The position numbers and the translations under genes were made by a program. The notes below the pieces were generated by a model, which was not told the DNA's origin, made no database searches, and was given only the letters and a program-made list of their open reading frames with translations. DNA of 64,000 bases from Halorussus halophilus (GTDB taxonomy: Archaea > Halobacteriota > Halobacteria > Halobacteriales > Haladaptataceae): contig NZ_CP044524.1 of the NCBI RefSeq assembly GCF_008831545.1, positions 1 to 64,000 of the forward strand, in the 5' to 3' direction. Every line of letters begins with the position of its first letter. Within the stretch, counting starts at the first letter, position 1. Positions 53,248-63,000 of the stretch are shown piece by piece.

Positions 53248-54600
53248 TCAGTCTCGCTCTCGCAACTCGACGACCACGTCGTCGCCCGGTGCGAGCGTCA
53301 TCGCCGGAACGGGATTCAGTTCGTCGGGGTTGCGGGTTCGAACCTCAAAGCGCCGAAGGAGACTGGCCAAGACGAGTCGCATCTCGAACAGCGCGAACCG
53401 CCGACCGATACAGGCTCTCGGCCCACCGCCGAAGGGGAAGTACGCGTAGTCGGGACGGGCACAGTCGCTGTCACCGTCTCCATCGGTACCTCCATCCCCT
53501 GCTTCTGCCCACCGCTCGGGCCGAAAGACTTCGGGATTCTCGAAGAAGGCCGACCGTCGATGCGTCGCCCATTGCGAGCAGAGAACGAGCGCACCTTCGG
53601 GAATCTCGAACCCACCCACCACGTCGTCCTCGATAGCTTCCCGCATCAGCAGCGGTGCCGGTGGGTAGAGACGCATCGCTTCTCGAATCGCACGGTCGGT
53701 TCGAGGAAGGTCGTCGCCCAACTGCGGACGTCCGTCGAGTTCGGCGACTTCCGCGGCGACGGACGCCTGCGCGTCGGGATGGTTGCCGAGTAGGTACAAG
53801 GTGTACGTCAGCGCGAGCGCAGTCGTCTCGTGTCCGGCGATGAGGAACGTGACGAGTTGGTCCCGGACCCCCTCGTCGTCCATCCCCGAATCGAGTAGCG
53901 TCGAGAGCAAGTCGTCGCTCGATGCGGACGAATCGGTCTCGCGCCGACGACTCGCCACGAGGTCGGCGACGAACGAGTCGAGGCGGTCCACCGCCCGCAG
54001 GTACCGACGATTTCGAGGCGTCGGCACCCAATCGGGCACGTAGAACGGAACGCGACCGTCGGGTGTGAACCGCTCCGTGACGGCCGCAGCGGCGTCTCGT
54101 ACTGCCGTCGCCTCGCGCAGGTCGGTGCCGAACAGCACAGACCCCAAGATGTCGAGCGTGAGTTCTGGCAACGCGTCGGTCAGCGTCAGCGTCTCGTTCT
54201 CTGCCCAGCGGTCGAGATACGGTTCGGTTCGCTCGACCATCGTCTCGGCGTACTCGGCGATGCGACCGGGGTAGAACGCCGGTAGAATCTGTTCGTGCTG
54301 GCGCTCCCACTGGTCGGCCTCGCTGACGAGCAGCCCGTCCCCGAGCAGGCCGTCGAACTCCTTCTTCTGGAACTCGCCCTTGCGGTAGTTGTCGTGGTTC
54401 CGCGCGAGGACGTGTTCGATGGCTTCGGGGTCCGCGAGCAACACGGCGTCGAAGGTCGGTGTGGAGAGCGCGGTGATAGGACCGTACTCTTCGACAGTTC
54501 GCTCGACGAATCCGAGCGGGTCGCTAGCGTACGCGTACGCGTGACCGACGAGTGGGAGTCCGGGCGGCGACGGCGGCGTCTTCGGAACTGTCTCGTTCAT
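53248..54600 (-). CDS. Cytochrome P450
   Basis: This 450-residue enzyme has the proline-rich start (PPSPPGLPLVGH), the I-helix oxygen motif AGHETTA (near residue 254), E-x2-R in REAMRLYPPAP, the PERW block and the heme-binding loop FGGGPRACIG (Cys near residue 397). All parts of a functional P450 are intact. No membrane anchor. The substrate is unknown; haloarchaeal P450s have been tied to carotenoid or fatty-acid oxidation, and the redox partners are not next to it. It is divergent from a Bat-type regulator, 84 bases apart, which may control it. Confidence 0.93.
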   Translation of the reverse strand: MNETVPKTPPSPPGLPLVGHAYAYASDPLGFVERTVEEYGPITALSTPTFDAVLLADPEAIEHVLARNHDNYRKGEFQKKEFDGLLGDGLLVSEADQWERQHEQILPAFYPGRIAEYAETMVERTEPYLDRWAENETLTLTDALPELTLDILGSVLFGTDLREATAVRDAAAAVTERFTPDGRVPFYVPDWVPTPRNRRYLRAVDRLDSFVADLVASRRRETDSSASSDDLLSTLLDSGMDDEGVRDQLVTFLIAGHETTALALTYTLYLLGNHPDAQASVAAEVAELDGRPQLGDDLPRTDRAIREAMRLYPPAPLLMREAIEDDVVGGFEIPEGALVLCSQWATHRRSAFFENPEVFRPERWAEAGDGGTDGDGDSDCARPDYAYFPFGGGPRACIGRRFALFEMRLVLASLLRRFEVRTRNPDELNPVPAMTLAPGDDVVVELRERD

Positions 54601-54653
54601 CGAGTAGACGTAGAACCCCCGGCCAGTCGAGCGCCACGCCGAGTATGGACGGC

Positions 54654-54663
54654 TATTTATATA
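54654..54663 (+). promoter_or_regulatory. TATA box (TATTTATATA) of the Bat-type regulator gene
   Basis: TATTTATATA lies 22 bases before the ATG at 54685, with the centre about 27 bases from it. This is the standard distance for a leaderless haloarchaeal mRNA and supports that start. It lies in the 84-base gap between divergent P450 and regulator genes. Confidence 0.7.
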
Positions 54664-54684
54664 CGCCGGGCGACACGTCGTCCC

Positions 54685-55368
54685 ATGAAACGCGCTCGTC
54701 TCCGAGTCACGCCACCCGACGAAGCGACGAACGCCGTCCACCGCGCAGTGCAGTCGGCACCGGAACTCGGCGACGCTGTGCTGCTCTCCGGCGGTATCGA
54801 CCCGACCGACCCGACCGAACTGTTCTCCATCGCGGGCGAAGCATCGGCGGTCGAATCCGCGCTCACCGACCGCGAGGCCGTCCGCTCGTTCGACGTGACG
54901 ACGGTCGATGGTGGTGCGTCGAGAGACGAAGCCGACGTGACCTACGTCTACGTCCGGGAGCAAGAACAAGACCAAGCGGGCCAGCAGTTTCAGGAAGCGT
55001 TCACTGCTGGAACGCTCGTCGCCACGCTCCCGATTCGGTTTCGCGCAGACGGCACCGTGGAGTTCACCGTCGTCGGCGCGAGCGACGACCTCCGCTCGGC
55101 GGTCGAAACTGCGGGCGAACTGGCGGCGGTGACAGTACTCTCTGTCGGCGAAGGGTGGGAAAGAGACACTGGACGGGGAACACTGACAGGACGACAACGG
55201 GAGGTCGTTCGAACGGCCGCGGAGTTGGGCTACTACGAGAATCCACGCGGTGGGACCCAAGAAGAGGTAGCGGACGCACTTGACGTAGCGTCGAGTACGG
55301 TGGCCGAGCATCTTCGGAAGGCCGAGTCGAAACTGGTCGAGCAAGCACTGGGTACGAGCGTGGAGTAA
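54685..55368 (+). CDS. Bat-type HTH regulator (bacterio-opsin activator family)
   Basis: This 227-residue protein has a N-terminal alpha/beta domain of about 160 residues and a C-terminal HTH_10 domain (LTGRQREVVRTAAELGYYENPR.TQEEVADALDVASSTVAEHLRKAESKLV) of the bacterio-opsin activator family. It lacks the PAS or GAF sensors seen in Bat itself. The ligand is not predictable. The divergent P450 is the likeliest target, given the 84-base shared promoter region. The start is fixed by the TATA box. Confidence 0.88.
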   Translation: MKRARLRVTPPDEATNAVHRAVQSAPELGDAVLLSGGIDPTDPTELFSIAGEASAVESALTDREAVRSFDVTTVDGGASRDEADVTYVYVREQEQDQAGQQFQEAFTAGTLVATLPIRFRADGTVEFTVVGASDDLRSAVETAGELAAVTVLSVGEGWERDTGRGTLTGRQREVVRTAAELGYYENPRGGTQEEVADALDVASSTVAEHLRKAESKLVEQALGTSVE

Positions 55369-55427
55369 CGTCGTACGTTCAGGATCCTTCCGGAAACGTT
55401 TCGGCGCTCGACTGAGCAGACCGAAAC

Positions 55428-55661
55428 GTGTCAGAAATTACTGCCCGTGACGCCCTCGAATACGCGACCAGAGACGAACTGCTGAAACTCTACGGCGTCG
55501 TCGGCGGCGCGTGGGTACTCATGTTCGTCGGCAGTTTTCTGATGGGGCCGCTCGGCGCGCTCCCGTCCTTTGTCGGACTGCTGACCGTCGTCGCCGGACT
55601 GTTCGCGTTTCTGGCTGGCGTCGTCGCCATCGCGTACAAAGTTCTCACCGAGAGTCGGTGA
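55428..55661 (+). CDS. Small two-helix membrane protein, haloarchaeal
   Basis: This 77-residue protein starts at GTG 55428, with a cytoplasmic lead (ARDALEYATRDELLKLYG) and two hydrophobic helices (about 24-42 and 46-70). The family is not recognised; it is a common haloarchaeal small membrane type. It follows the Bat-type regulator by 59 bases on the same strand and may be on the same transcript. Its end is convergent with the nucleoside-phosphorylase-like gene. Confidence 0.6.
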   Translation: MSEITARDALEYATRDELLKLYGVVGGAWVLMFVGSFLMGPLGALPSFVGLLTVVAGLFAFLAGVVAIAYKVLTESR

Positions 55662-55667
55662 TCGGGG

Positions 55668-56615
55668 TCACTCGCGCTCCGCGAGAGTGTCAACAATTTC
55701 CGACGCAACCCGAAACGTGTTCTCCAAGCCGAGTTCGAAGACGACTTCCTCACCGTCCCGCGCTCCGCTCCCTTCTGGGGGTTGGTCGAAGTTCACGACG
55801 CCCCGTACGCTCAGATACCGGTCGAGCGCGCCGAAGCGTTCGAGCGCCGTCGTGGTGCCGAAATCCTCCATCTCGGTGGTCGCGTAGGTGCCCGCGTCGT
55901 ACTGCTCGACGAGCCACTGCGCTTGCTCTGAGAACTCGCGGCCGTGCCAGAACTCGTCGCCACAGAGGGTCACGCCGGTGGAGACGAACGGCGCGCGGCT
56001 TGCGGCGTCGTGGTTGGTGCCGTCGCCGTCATCGTCGTACTGCTTTCGTAGTCTCTCTGCCTCTTCCGAGTCGGCCAGTTCGACTTCCTCGACAACGTCG
56101 AGAGCGTCCGCTACCAGGTCCGAATCCAGTCGGAACACGTAGTCGTGAGGCCGATAGCGAAGCAGTTCGACGCGGGAACCGCCCTCGTCGTCGCCCACAC
56201 GATGCTTACGGTCCCAATCGACCACCGCATCGGCGAGGAAGACGGCCCCCAGCGTGGCGACCGATGGTGGTGCGCCAGCGACCCCTGCGGTCACGAAGTA
56301 CGTCTCCGAGCAGTCCAGATGGGGCGACCCGAAAAGGGCGGCGACAGTCGTCGCCGCCTCGACTTTCCCCATCCCCGTGGTGGTGATTCCGATTCCGCTC
56401 TCGGTGTAGTAGACCGGAGCGTTCGCGCCCGGCACTTCGATTTCGTGGGCAAAATCGTACGCGTCGAGCCACTGCTGGAGTTCGTTCGGCACGTCCGAGT
56501 CGCCCGGTTCGTGCTGCTCGTCCAGTCGGAAGTCCTCGGCCGCGAACGCGGGCAGCACGAATACGTCGAGCGCGAGCGGGTCGGCTGCTGTGTGTGAGGT
56601 CGCTTCGGTTGGCAT
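55668..56615 (-). CDS. NUP (purine nucleoside permease) family, nucleoside-phosphorylase fold
   Basis: This 315-residue protein matches the PF06516-type NUP family: VYYTESGIGITTTGMGKVEAATTVAALFG, TYFVTAGVAGAPPSVATLGAVFLADAVVDWD, and the late block EMEDFGTTTALERFGALDRYLSVRGVVNFDQPP. These follow the order of conserved blocks in NUP proteins, which are related to purine nucleoside phosphorylases despite the permease name. It has no obvious signal peptide, so a cytoplasmic phosphorylase or nucleosidase-like role is possible. It precedes no related genes and lies 25 bases downstream of hemG on the same strand. Confidence 0.8.
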   Translation of the reverse strand: MPTEATSHTAADPLALDVFVLPAFAAEDFRLDEQHEPGDSDVPNELQQWLDAYDFAHEIEVPGANAPVYYTESGIGITTTGMGKVEAATTVAALFGSPHLDCSETYFVTAGVAGAPPSVATLGAVFLADAVVDWDRKHRVGDDEGGSRVELLRYRPHDYVFRLDSDLVADALDVVEEVELADSEEAERLRKQYDDDGDGTNHDAASRAPFVSTGVTLCGDEFWHGREFSEQAQWLVEQYDAGTYATTEMEDFGTTTALERFGALDRYLSVRGVVNFDQPPEGSGARDGEEVVFELGLENTFRVASEIVDTLAERE

Positions 56616-56640
56616 AGTGGTGGGTTGAGAGTCGAGGTGG

Positions 56641-57954
56641 TCACTTCTCGCTCAGTTCGGCCGCAACCTGCTCGGCCTCTCGAAGCCGACTCGGGACGCC
56701 CATCCGCGCCGTGTAGTTCGTCGCGAAACGTACGCCATCGGGGAGTTCGACTCGCTCGATTGCGTCCCACGAGTTGTCGTAGGCCGGGAAGCCGCGCCGG
56801 AGTCGGTTCACCGCAACGACCTCTGCGTCTGCGCCCGTCACTGCCTCGAACTCCGTGGTCGCTATCTCGGCGATTCGCTCGTCGCTCTCCTCGAAGATTT
56901 CGGGGTCGTGCATCCCGCCGAAGAAGCAGGTGCAGATATCCCGCTCGAACATGCTGGCGTTCCACGAGACACCGAGAGTTCGTAGCTCCTCGCCGTAACC
57001 GACCTGATAGCCAAGTGCCGCTGGGTCTACGTCGCCCGAATCGAGGTCTGCACGGACGTAGACCAGCACGAGCGGGTTGTAGTTCAGTTCTCGCAGTGCC
57101 TCGGCCGAGTCGGGCGCGAGGTCGGCGACGAGGTCCGCGCTGAGGTCGGCGGGCGTCGTGAGAACCACGTCGTCGAACTCGGTGGTCCCGTCGGGCGTCT
57201 CGACTTCGTAGCTCCCGCCCGAGTCTCCGTCTGCCGACCCGCGAACGCCGATGACCGGCGTGTCGAAGCGCACCCGCTCGGCGTGCGCCGCCGCGAGTGC
57301 CTCGGGGAGTCGCTGGAGTCCGTCGTCGAACGAGATTGCAGGTGGCGTGTCTCGGCCGCCAGCGGTTCGTTTGATGGCCGCTTTCAGGAGGCTTCCGTCG
57401 CGCTGTTCGAGTTTCAGCATTCCCGACAACGCGTGGCCGACCGGCATGTTCGCGGGGTTCGAGCCGTAGATACCGCCGAAGAGGGGTCCGAGCAACTTCT
57501 CGTAGGCTTCCCGACCGAACTTCCGCGTGAACAACTCGGCGGCGGTTTCGTCCGGACGACCGGGGTCGGTCGTCGGTTCGTTGAGTACGTCTAGTTTGCC
57601 GCGCCACGACAGCAGGTCAGTCGCCATGAACTGCTCCATCGAGAAGGGTGCCTCGTGGAGTTCGCCGTCCGCGTAGACGCAGATAGAGAGACTAGAGTCG
57701 GCCTCGCGTACCTCGCTTTCGAGTTCGAGGTCACGAATCAAGCCGTCTACGTGGTCGGTGCGGCGGACGCGCTGAGGACCCCACTCGACCAGCGAGCCAT
57801 CGACGCGTTCGCTTCGAATCACGCCGCCCGGTTCCGGCGCGGCCTCGAACAGCGTGAATTCTACGTCGCGGTGGTCGAGGGAGTGAGCGAGCGAGAGACC
57901 GGTGATGCCGCCGCCGACGATAGCTACTTGCTCGTTCATCTCGTTCTGCGTCAT
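56641..57954 (-). CDS. hemG: Protoporphyrinogen/coproporphyrinogen oxidase, FAD-dependent (HemG/HemY-like)
   Basis: This 437-residue flavoprotein has an N-terminal VAIVGGGITGLSLAHSL FAD site and LFEAAPEPGGVIRSERVDG, followed by GPQRVRRTDHV, typical of HemY-type oxidases. The middle has GGIYGSNPANMPVGHAL and the C-terminus another FAD-contacting region (ERVELPDGVRFATN). It oxidises proto- or coproporphyrinogen to the porphyrin with O2. ATG 57954 overlaps the stop of hemH by four bases, so the two are coupled; the next ATG at 57939 is possible too. It is the downstream partner of ferrochelatase. Whether it works on proto- or copro-type substrate cannot be told here. Confidence 0.9.
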   Translation of the reverse strand: MTQNEMNEQVAIVGGGITGLSLAHSLDHRDVEFTLFEAAPEPGGVIRSERVDGSLVEWGPQRVRRTDHVDGLIRDLELESEVREADSSLSICVYADGELHEAPFSMEQFMATDLLSWRGKLDVLNEPTTDPGRPDETAAELFTRKFGREAYEKLLGPLFGGIYGSNPANMPVGHALSGMLKLEQRDGSLLKAAIKRTAGGRDTPPAISFDDGLQRLPEALAAAHAERVRFDTPVIGVRGSADGDSGGSYEVETPDGTTEFDDVVLTTPADLSADLVADLAPDSAEALRELNYNPLVLVYVRADLDSGDVDPAALGYQVGYGEELRTLGVSWNASMFERDICTCFFGGMHDPEIFEESDERIAEIATTEFEAVTGADAEVVAVNRLRRGFPAYDNSWDAIERVELPDGVRFATNYTARMGVPSRLREAEQVAAELSEK

Positions 57955-59003
57955 CTCGGAGCGTTCAGGCACATCGCGTTCTCGCTGTCGGCACACTGGC
58001 ACTGCCGGAACTGGTAGTAGCCGGGGTCGAAGTCGCCGACGAACGGTTCCGCCAGATCCGCCAACACCTCGCCGAATCGGTCGTCGTCGTGGGGGACCGG
58101 CACCCGATAGAAGTCGAGTCCTGCCTCCTCTGCTTCCTCGCGGAGTTCGTCGTCCAGTTCCGAGAGCGTCTCGCTCTGTTCGTGCATGAAGCTAATCGGC
58201 TCCACGACGACTCGCTCGGTGTCGGTCTCGGCGAGGTCCTCCACGACGTCTTCGACTTCCGGTTGGGTCCACGGGATGTCGCGATTCGAGTGGTTCTGGA
58301 AGCCCAGCGAGTACGATTCGACGCCGAGTTTCTGGGCGAGAACCTCGCAGAACTCCTCGACGTAGGTGTCGTATCGGCTTCCCTCCTCCAAGTAGTGGGT
58401 CGGCGTCCCGTGTGCAGAGTAGACCAGTTCCGTCTCGGAGTCGCTCAGGTCGAGGTCGTGGGCGTCCGTGAAGCGACGAACGTTGTCGGCTCTGAGTGCG
58501 TTGTACGTCGGGTGTCGGTGCCAGCCCGTAATCTCTGCGACCGGCACGTCCCAGTCGAGGTCGTCCACCGCCTCGGTCAGTTCTGCGAGCGAGGCGATGG
58601 TCGTGGAGGCTCCACAGAGGGGATAGACGGGGAGGCCGACTAGTTCGTCCACGCCGTCTTCGCGGGCGGCATCGACAGCGTCGGCGACGAACGGTTCGGT
58701 GAACTGCATCCCGAGGTACGTCTCAACGTCGTACCCGCGGGCGTCGAGAACCGATTCCAGCATCTCGGCCTGAGCCTCCGCTTGCGGGTCGAGCGGCGAC
58801 CCACCGATTTCTTCGTACTCCTCGATGAGGCTGGGAGCGCGCCGCTCGGCCAGCTTCCGGGAGCGCTCGCGGGCCTCCGCCTCGGTGGTGTCACCGTCCA
58901 GCGAACGGTTGTTCATGAAAATGCGTTCGAGGTAGGCGACGACGTTCTCGCGCGTCGGTTCCGCAGGCTCGCCGAAGTTCAGCAGGACGACCCCTGTAGT
59001 CAT
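57951..59003 (-). CDS. hemH: Ferrochelatase
   Basis: This 350-residue enzyme inserts Fe2+ into porphyrin. Catalytic His198 (VYSAHGTP) and Glu278 (HEQSETLSELD) are present, with GVVLLNFGEP at the start and LVGLPVYPLCGAST. The C-terminus has a Cys-x-Cys-x7-Cys tail (Cys335, Cys337, Cys345; QCQCADSENAMC), which could ligate a [2Fe-2S] cluster as in other iron-sulfur ferrochelatases. The fourth ligand is not clear (other Cys: 130 and 219). The gene overlaps hemG by four bases. The start ATG 59003 has no clear upstream ribosome binding site. Confidence 0.94.
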   Translation of the reverse strand: MTTGVVLLNFGEPAEPTRENVVAYLERIFMNNRSLDGDTTEAEARERSRKLAERRAPSLIEEYEEIGGSPLDPQAEAQAEMLESVLDARGYDVETYLGMQFTEPFVADAVDAAREDGVDELVGLPVYPLCGASTTIASLAELTEAVDDLDWDVPVAEITGWHRHPTYNALRADNVRRFTDAHDLDLSDSETELVYSAHGTPTHYLEEGSRYDTYVEEFCEVLAQKLGVESYSLGFQNHSNRDIPWTQPEVEDVVEDLAETDTERVVVEPISFMHEQSETLSELDDELREEAEEAGLDFYRVPVPHDDDRFGEVLADLAEPFVGDFDPGYYQFRQCQCADSENAMCLNAPR

Positions 59004-59144
59004 AGTCGGAGGTTAGGACACGGCGGTTGAATAGCTGTCGTTCCCGGCGAACCGACGACGACCGAAATCGGTCGCAGCGAGGAGGACTGTCGTGAGAGGT
59101 ATCAGTTTTATTATCTCCGAATAGTTATGTCCGCATCATACTAA

Positions 59145-59882
59145 ATGTCACTCGAAGCCATCATCGACGACGTGGAGCGACGCAAGCGAAGGCTCACCAT
59201 CTACGACGCCATCGACCGGAGTGCCGTCGAAGCAGTAAAACGGCACTTCGCGGTCCAGAACGTTCGTATCGAGGAAGCCACCGTCACCGACGGCCCGACG
59301 AACTTCGCGGTCCTGCACGACGACGGGAAGTTTCTGGCGGGGTCCGACCTCGACGCACTTCGCTCGGCCGTCGAGTTCGACGGACGACGACTCGACGTGG
59401 GGGAGTTCCGAGACGCCCGTCCGCCGGAGATTCTGCGCCACGTGGACGACACGACGTTCACCGCCTACGGCAAGCGTCGGATGATTCTAGCCTCCCGCGA
59501 AATCGAAGACCGAGCGTGGCGCGCGGGCGGCGGTGAACTCCACGCGGGATTCCAAGACCTGTCGTTGCTCCGTGAGCAGTGGGACGACTACAGTCGCCTC
59601 GCCGACTGCGGCGTGGACGTTCACGTCTACGGGGTGCCGAACTGGACACCGCCGGAGACCGAACGGCTGACAATTCACCCAGAAGAGAGCGAGGAGATTC
59701 GGAACTCGTGGTTCGTCTCGTTCGAGTCGGCCGACTACGGAAACTGCACCTTGCTGGCCGTCGAGCGCGAACAGAACGTGTTCGCTGGATTCTGGACCTA
59801 CGACGACGACGTGACTGCCGACGTTCTCGGACACCTCCGCGAGACCTACCCAACGAACGACGAGGGAAACTCCGTTCAGTAG
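59145..59882 (+). CDS. DICT-domain sensory protein
   Basis: This 245-residue soluble protein matches the haloarchaeal DICT sensory domain (named for diguanylate cyclases and two-component systems): MSLEAIIDDVERRKRRLTIYDA, then RHVDDTTFTAYGKRRMILASREIEDRAWRAG near residue 100, and a C-terminal half with YGVPNWTPP and SWFVSFESADYGNCTLLAVE. DICT proteins act as possible ligand or light sensors, often upstream of histidine kinases, but this one stands alone. An A/T-rich region (TTTTATTATC about 35-45 bases before the ATG) is the probable promoter. Confidence 0.82.
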   Translation: MSLEAIIDDVERRKRRLTIYDAIDRSAVEAVKRHFAVQNVRIEEATVTDGPTNFAVLHDDGKFLAGSDLDALRSAVEFDGRRLDVGEFRDARPPEILRHVDDTTFTAYGKRRMILASREIEDRAWRAGGGELHAGFQDLSLLREQWDDYSRLADCGVDVHVYGVPNWTPPETERLTIHPEESEEIRNSWFVSFESADYGNCTLLAVEREQNVFAGFWTYDDDVTADVLGHLRETYPTNDEGNSVQ

Positions 59883-60051
59883 ACCTGTTCGCGACTCCGA
59901 GCGGCCACACCGAGTTGGCCCGCTAGTTCACCGGAAATCCTCGGCCGTAGTATTCTTACTATCTACCGTCGTACTCCGTTCGTCCTCGTCAGAAAAGACA
60001 TATTCCCAACCAGTAGTTGGCAGAAGCTGCGACTGGCGTTCGAGGAACGAA

Positions 60052-63000
60052 ATGACACCCGCTACCGGCTACCGGACCAGTCGAGGTTGCTTCACGGAGG
60101 CGTACCTCGACGAGTATCTTCCGGACACGTCGCTGTGGAACGCCGCCGCCGAGCGCGAGGTTCGGAACGCCTACGAGGAGTTTCGGAGGCTGTACGACGA
60201 GCAGTCGAGTTCCATAGCGGAGTACGACGCAGACGAACTCCGTGCGAACGTAGTACGTCCGGCGCTCGAAATCCTCGACGTTCGGGCCGTCGGCGACGAG
60301 CGACTGTCGGAAGTGGACGACGAGCAAGTGACTCCCGACTACCTGCTCTACGAGCGCGAACACGAGCGACAGAGCGGCCGTCACGAAGCAGGGCGAGACC
60401 GAAGTCCAGACACGAATCCACTCGCCGTCGCCGAGTTCGTTCTGCCGGGTCAACCGCTCGACGCACCCGCTGGACGCGACTCCACGCCGAACTATCGGCT
60501 GCACGACGCCATCGGCGCGAGAGACGTGGAACACGGCGTCTCGACAGACGGCAGGCTGTGGCGGCGCTACTACGCGCCCGCGAGTCGGCGACTCGACTCC
60601 TACTACGAAATCGACCTCCCGGCACTGCTCGAAACCCGCGACACCGAGGCGTTCAAGTACTTCTACCTCTTTTTCCGCCGGGAGTCGTTCGGTGCCAGCA
60701 CCGATGGCGAACGCTTCGACCCGGCGACCACGGCGGACGCTTCGCCGACCGATTCGTTCGTGGCGAAAGTTCACGAGCGGTACGTCACCTTCGTAGAGTC
60801 GCTGACCGATGACCTCGGAGAGAACGCACGCGAAGCACTCGTCTCGGTCGCCTCGGAACTCTTCGTCGAGGGCGATGCCGGGGAAGTGAGCCGCGTCTAC
60901 GACGCGGCACTTACAGTCGTCGTTCGCCTCGTCCTCGCGCTATACGCCGAGAGTGAGGACTGCAGTCTCCTCGGTCGGCCGGTTCTCGGCGACGCATCTG
61001 CGCGCCGCCAGTGCGCGGGGGCTGACAAATCGAAGCGTCGAGCAGGAGCGTCCGAACGCTGGAACCGACTCAATCGCTCGTTCGAGGAACTTGCAGGTGA
61101 GTCGGGGAGTAGCGACGTTACCGAGTTGCTCTCCACTCGCACCATCTGCGACGAGCGACTGTCGGAAATAGCCGAGTCGCTCGCCACCCGCGAACTGGCG
61201 TCCGGCGAGAGCGCCCGCATCGACTTCTCTGCACTGTCTGTCCGCCACCTCGGCCGCCTCCACGAACGCCTGCTGGAGTACGACCTCGCAGTCGCCGACG
61301 AACCGATGGTCGCGGTGCTGGACGGCGGCGAGGAGCAGTGGCGCTCGGCCGACGAGTACGAATCCGGCTCGAAACCCACCGACAGTGTGGAGTCTGGCGA
61401 CCTCTATCTGACGACCGACGCCGGAGAGCGCAAGTCCTCGGGGTCGTACTACACCCCAGAGGCGGTCGTCGAGTACACCGTCGAGCGGGCGCTCGAACCG
61501 CTGGTCGCCGACGTGAGAGACGAACTCGACCCGAGTGACCCGGAGTACGCCGCGACGTTCGCAGAGCGCGTCTTGGAGTCGAACGTCCTCGACCCCGCGA
61601 TGGGGAGCGGGCACTTCCTCGTGGCGGCCGCGGAGTATCTCGGCCGCGCAGTCGTCCGGGCCCAGCGGCGGCAGGTCGAACGAACGGGCGCGAACTCGCT
61701 GACCGAACGACGAGACGTTCGCACGGCGCGCCGAGAAGTCGCACAGCGATGCCTCTACGGCGTCGATAGCGACGAGTTGGCTGTCGAGTTGGCGACTGCG
61801 TCGCTGTGGTTAGAAACGCACGACGCGGACCAGTCTTGGCCAGATGTCCGTAACAATTTGCATCCACACTTGGCACACGGCAACTCGCTAGTCGGTCTCG
61901 GACCGGAGGAGTTCTTCGACGAGTTGGAGCAAACAGAACTGAGTCGCGGCCAACTCGACGAAATAGCGAACGTCCGCGTCGCGCGGCGGTTCGGGAGTGG
62001 GGAGTTGCCCGACGACGCCCACGAGCGACTGCTGGACGCCGCGGGCGACGAGTCGGCGTGGCGCGCCGTCACACGAGAATCGTGGTTTCGGGCCGCCCAA
62101 TCGCTGGCCGACGAGGCGGCGTTCCTCCACTGGCGGTCGTCGTTCCCCGAGGTGTTCGACGCTGACGAGACAGATTCTGTCGGGGGCTTCGACGCCGTCG
62201 TCGGCAACCCGCCGTACGTCAGGAATCGCGCGCTCGACGCCCAACTCAAGGCGTACTGCCGGGAGACGTTCGACTCCGCGGCGGGTGCCTACGACCTCTA
62301 CGTCCCGTTCGTAGAACTGGCCTGCGACCTCGGGCGACACGTCTCGCTGGTCGTCCCGAACAAGTGGACGACGACCGAGTACGGGCGGGCGCTCCGCGAC
62401 CAGTTGCTCGACCGCCACGCACTCCGGGAGATACTGAACGCGTCCGCGCCGTCTGTCTTCGCCGACGCGACCGTCTACCCCGTCGTCGTGACCGTTGACT
62501 GCGAGAACGAGGAGGATTGCGAGAAACCGGTCCGCGTGAGACGTCCCGAGAACTGTCGCGCGCTGACCGACGCCCCCGTCACGACGGTGCCGCGCGCGCT
62601 CATCGACCGGTTCGGTGGGCGAGTCATTCCGCTGGACTTCGACGGGGCGTTCGCCGACCTCGCGGCGGGCGTCCTCGACCAGTGTTTCCGGTTCGGCGAC
62701 CACGTGCGGACGACCGAGGCGATTCACACCGGGAACGCTCGCGAAACGCTGGTAGTGGACGAGTGTAGCGACGCCGACTCGGACGGAGAGGACGACTGCC
62801 ACCGACTCGTAGACGGCACCTGCGTAGACCGCTACCGACTCGACTGGGACGGCAGATGGATTCGCTACGACGACGGCTTGCTCGACGACGAGGCGGGCGA
62901 GTACGCCGACCTCCGCGACCCGACTCAGTTCGCGGGCAAGAAGTTGTTCGTACGCGACATCAGCAAGCGACCGGTCGCGGTGTACGACGACGAGGATTTC

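Noticed and set aside
53325-53350. tRNA T-arm-like GGGTTCGAAC
   Set aside because: It lies in the coding sequence of the cytochrome P450 and no acceptor or anticodon stem can be built around it.
56291-57607. 438-codon Arg-rich minus-strand frame across hemG and the NUP gene
   Set aside because: It crosses two recognised genes in a different frame and has no domain.
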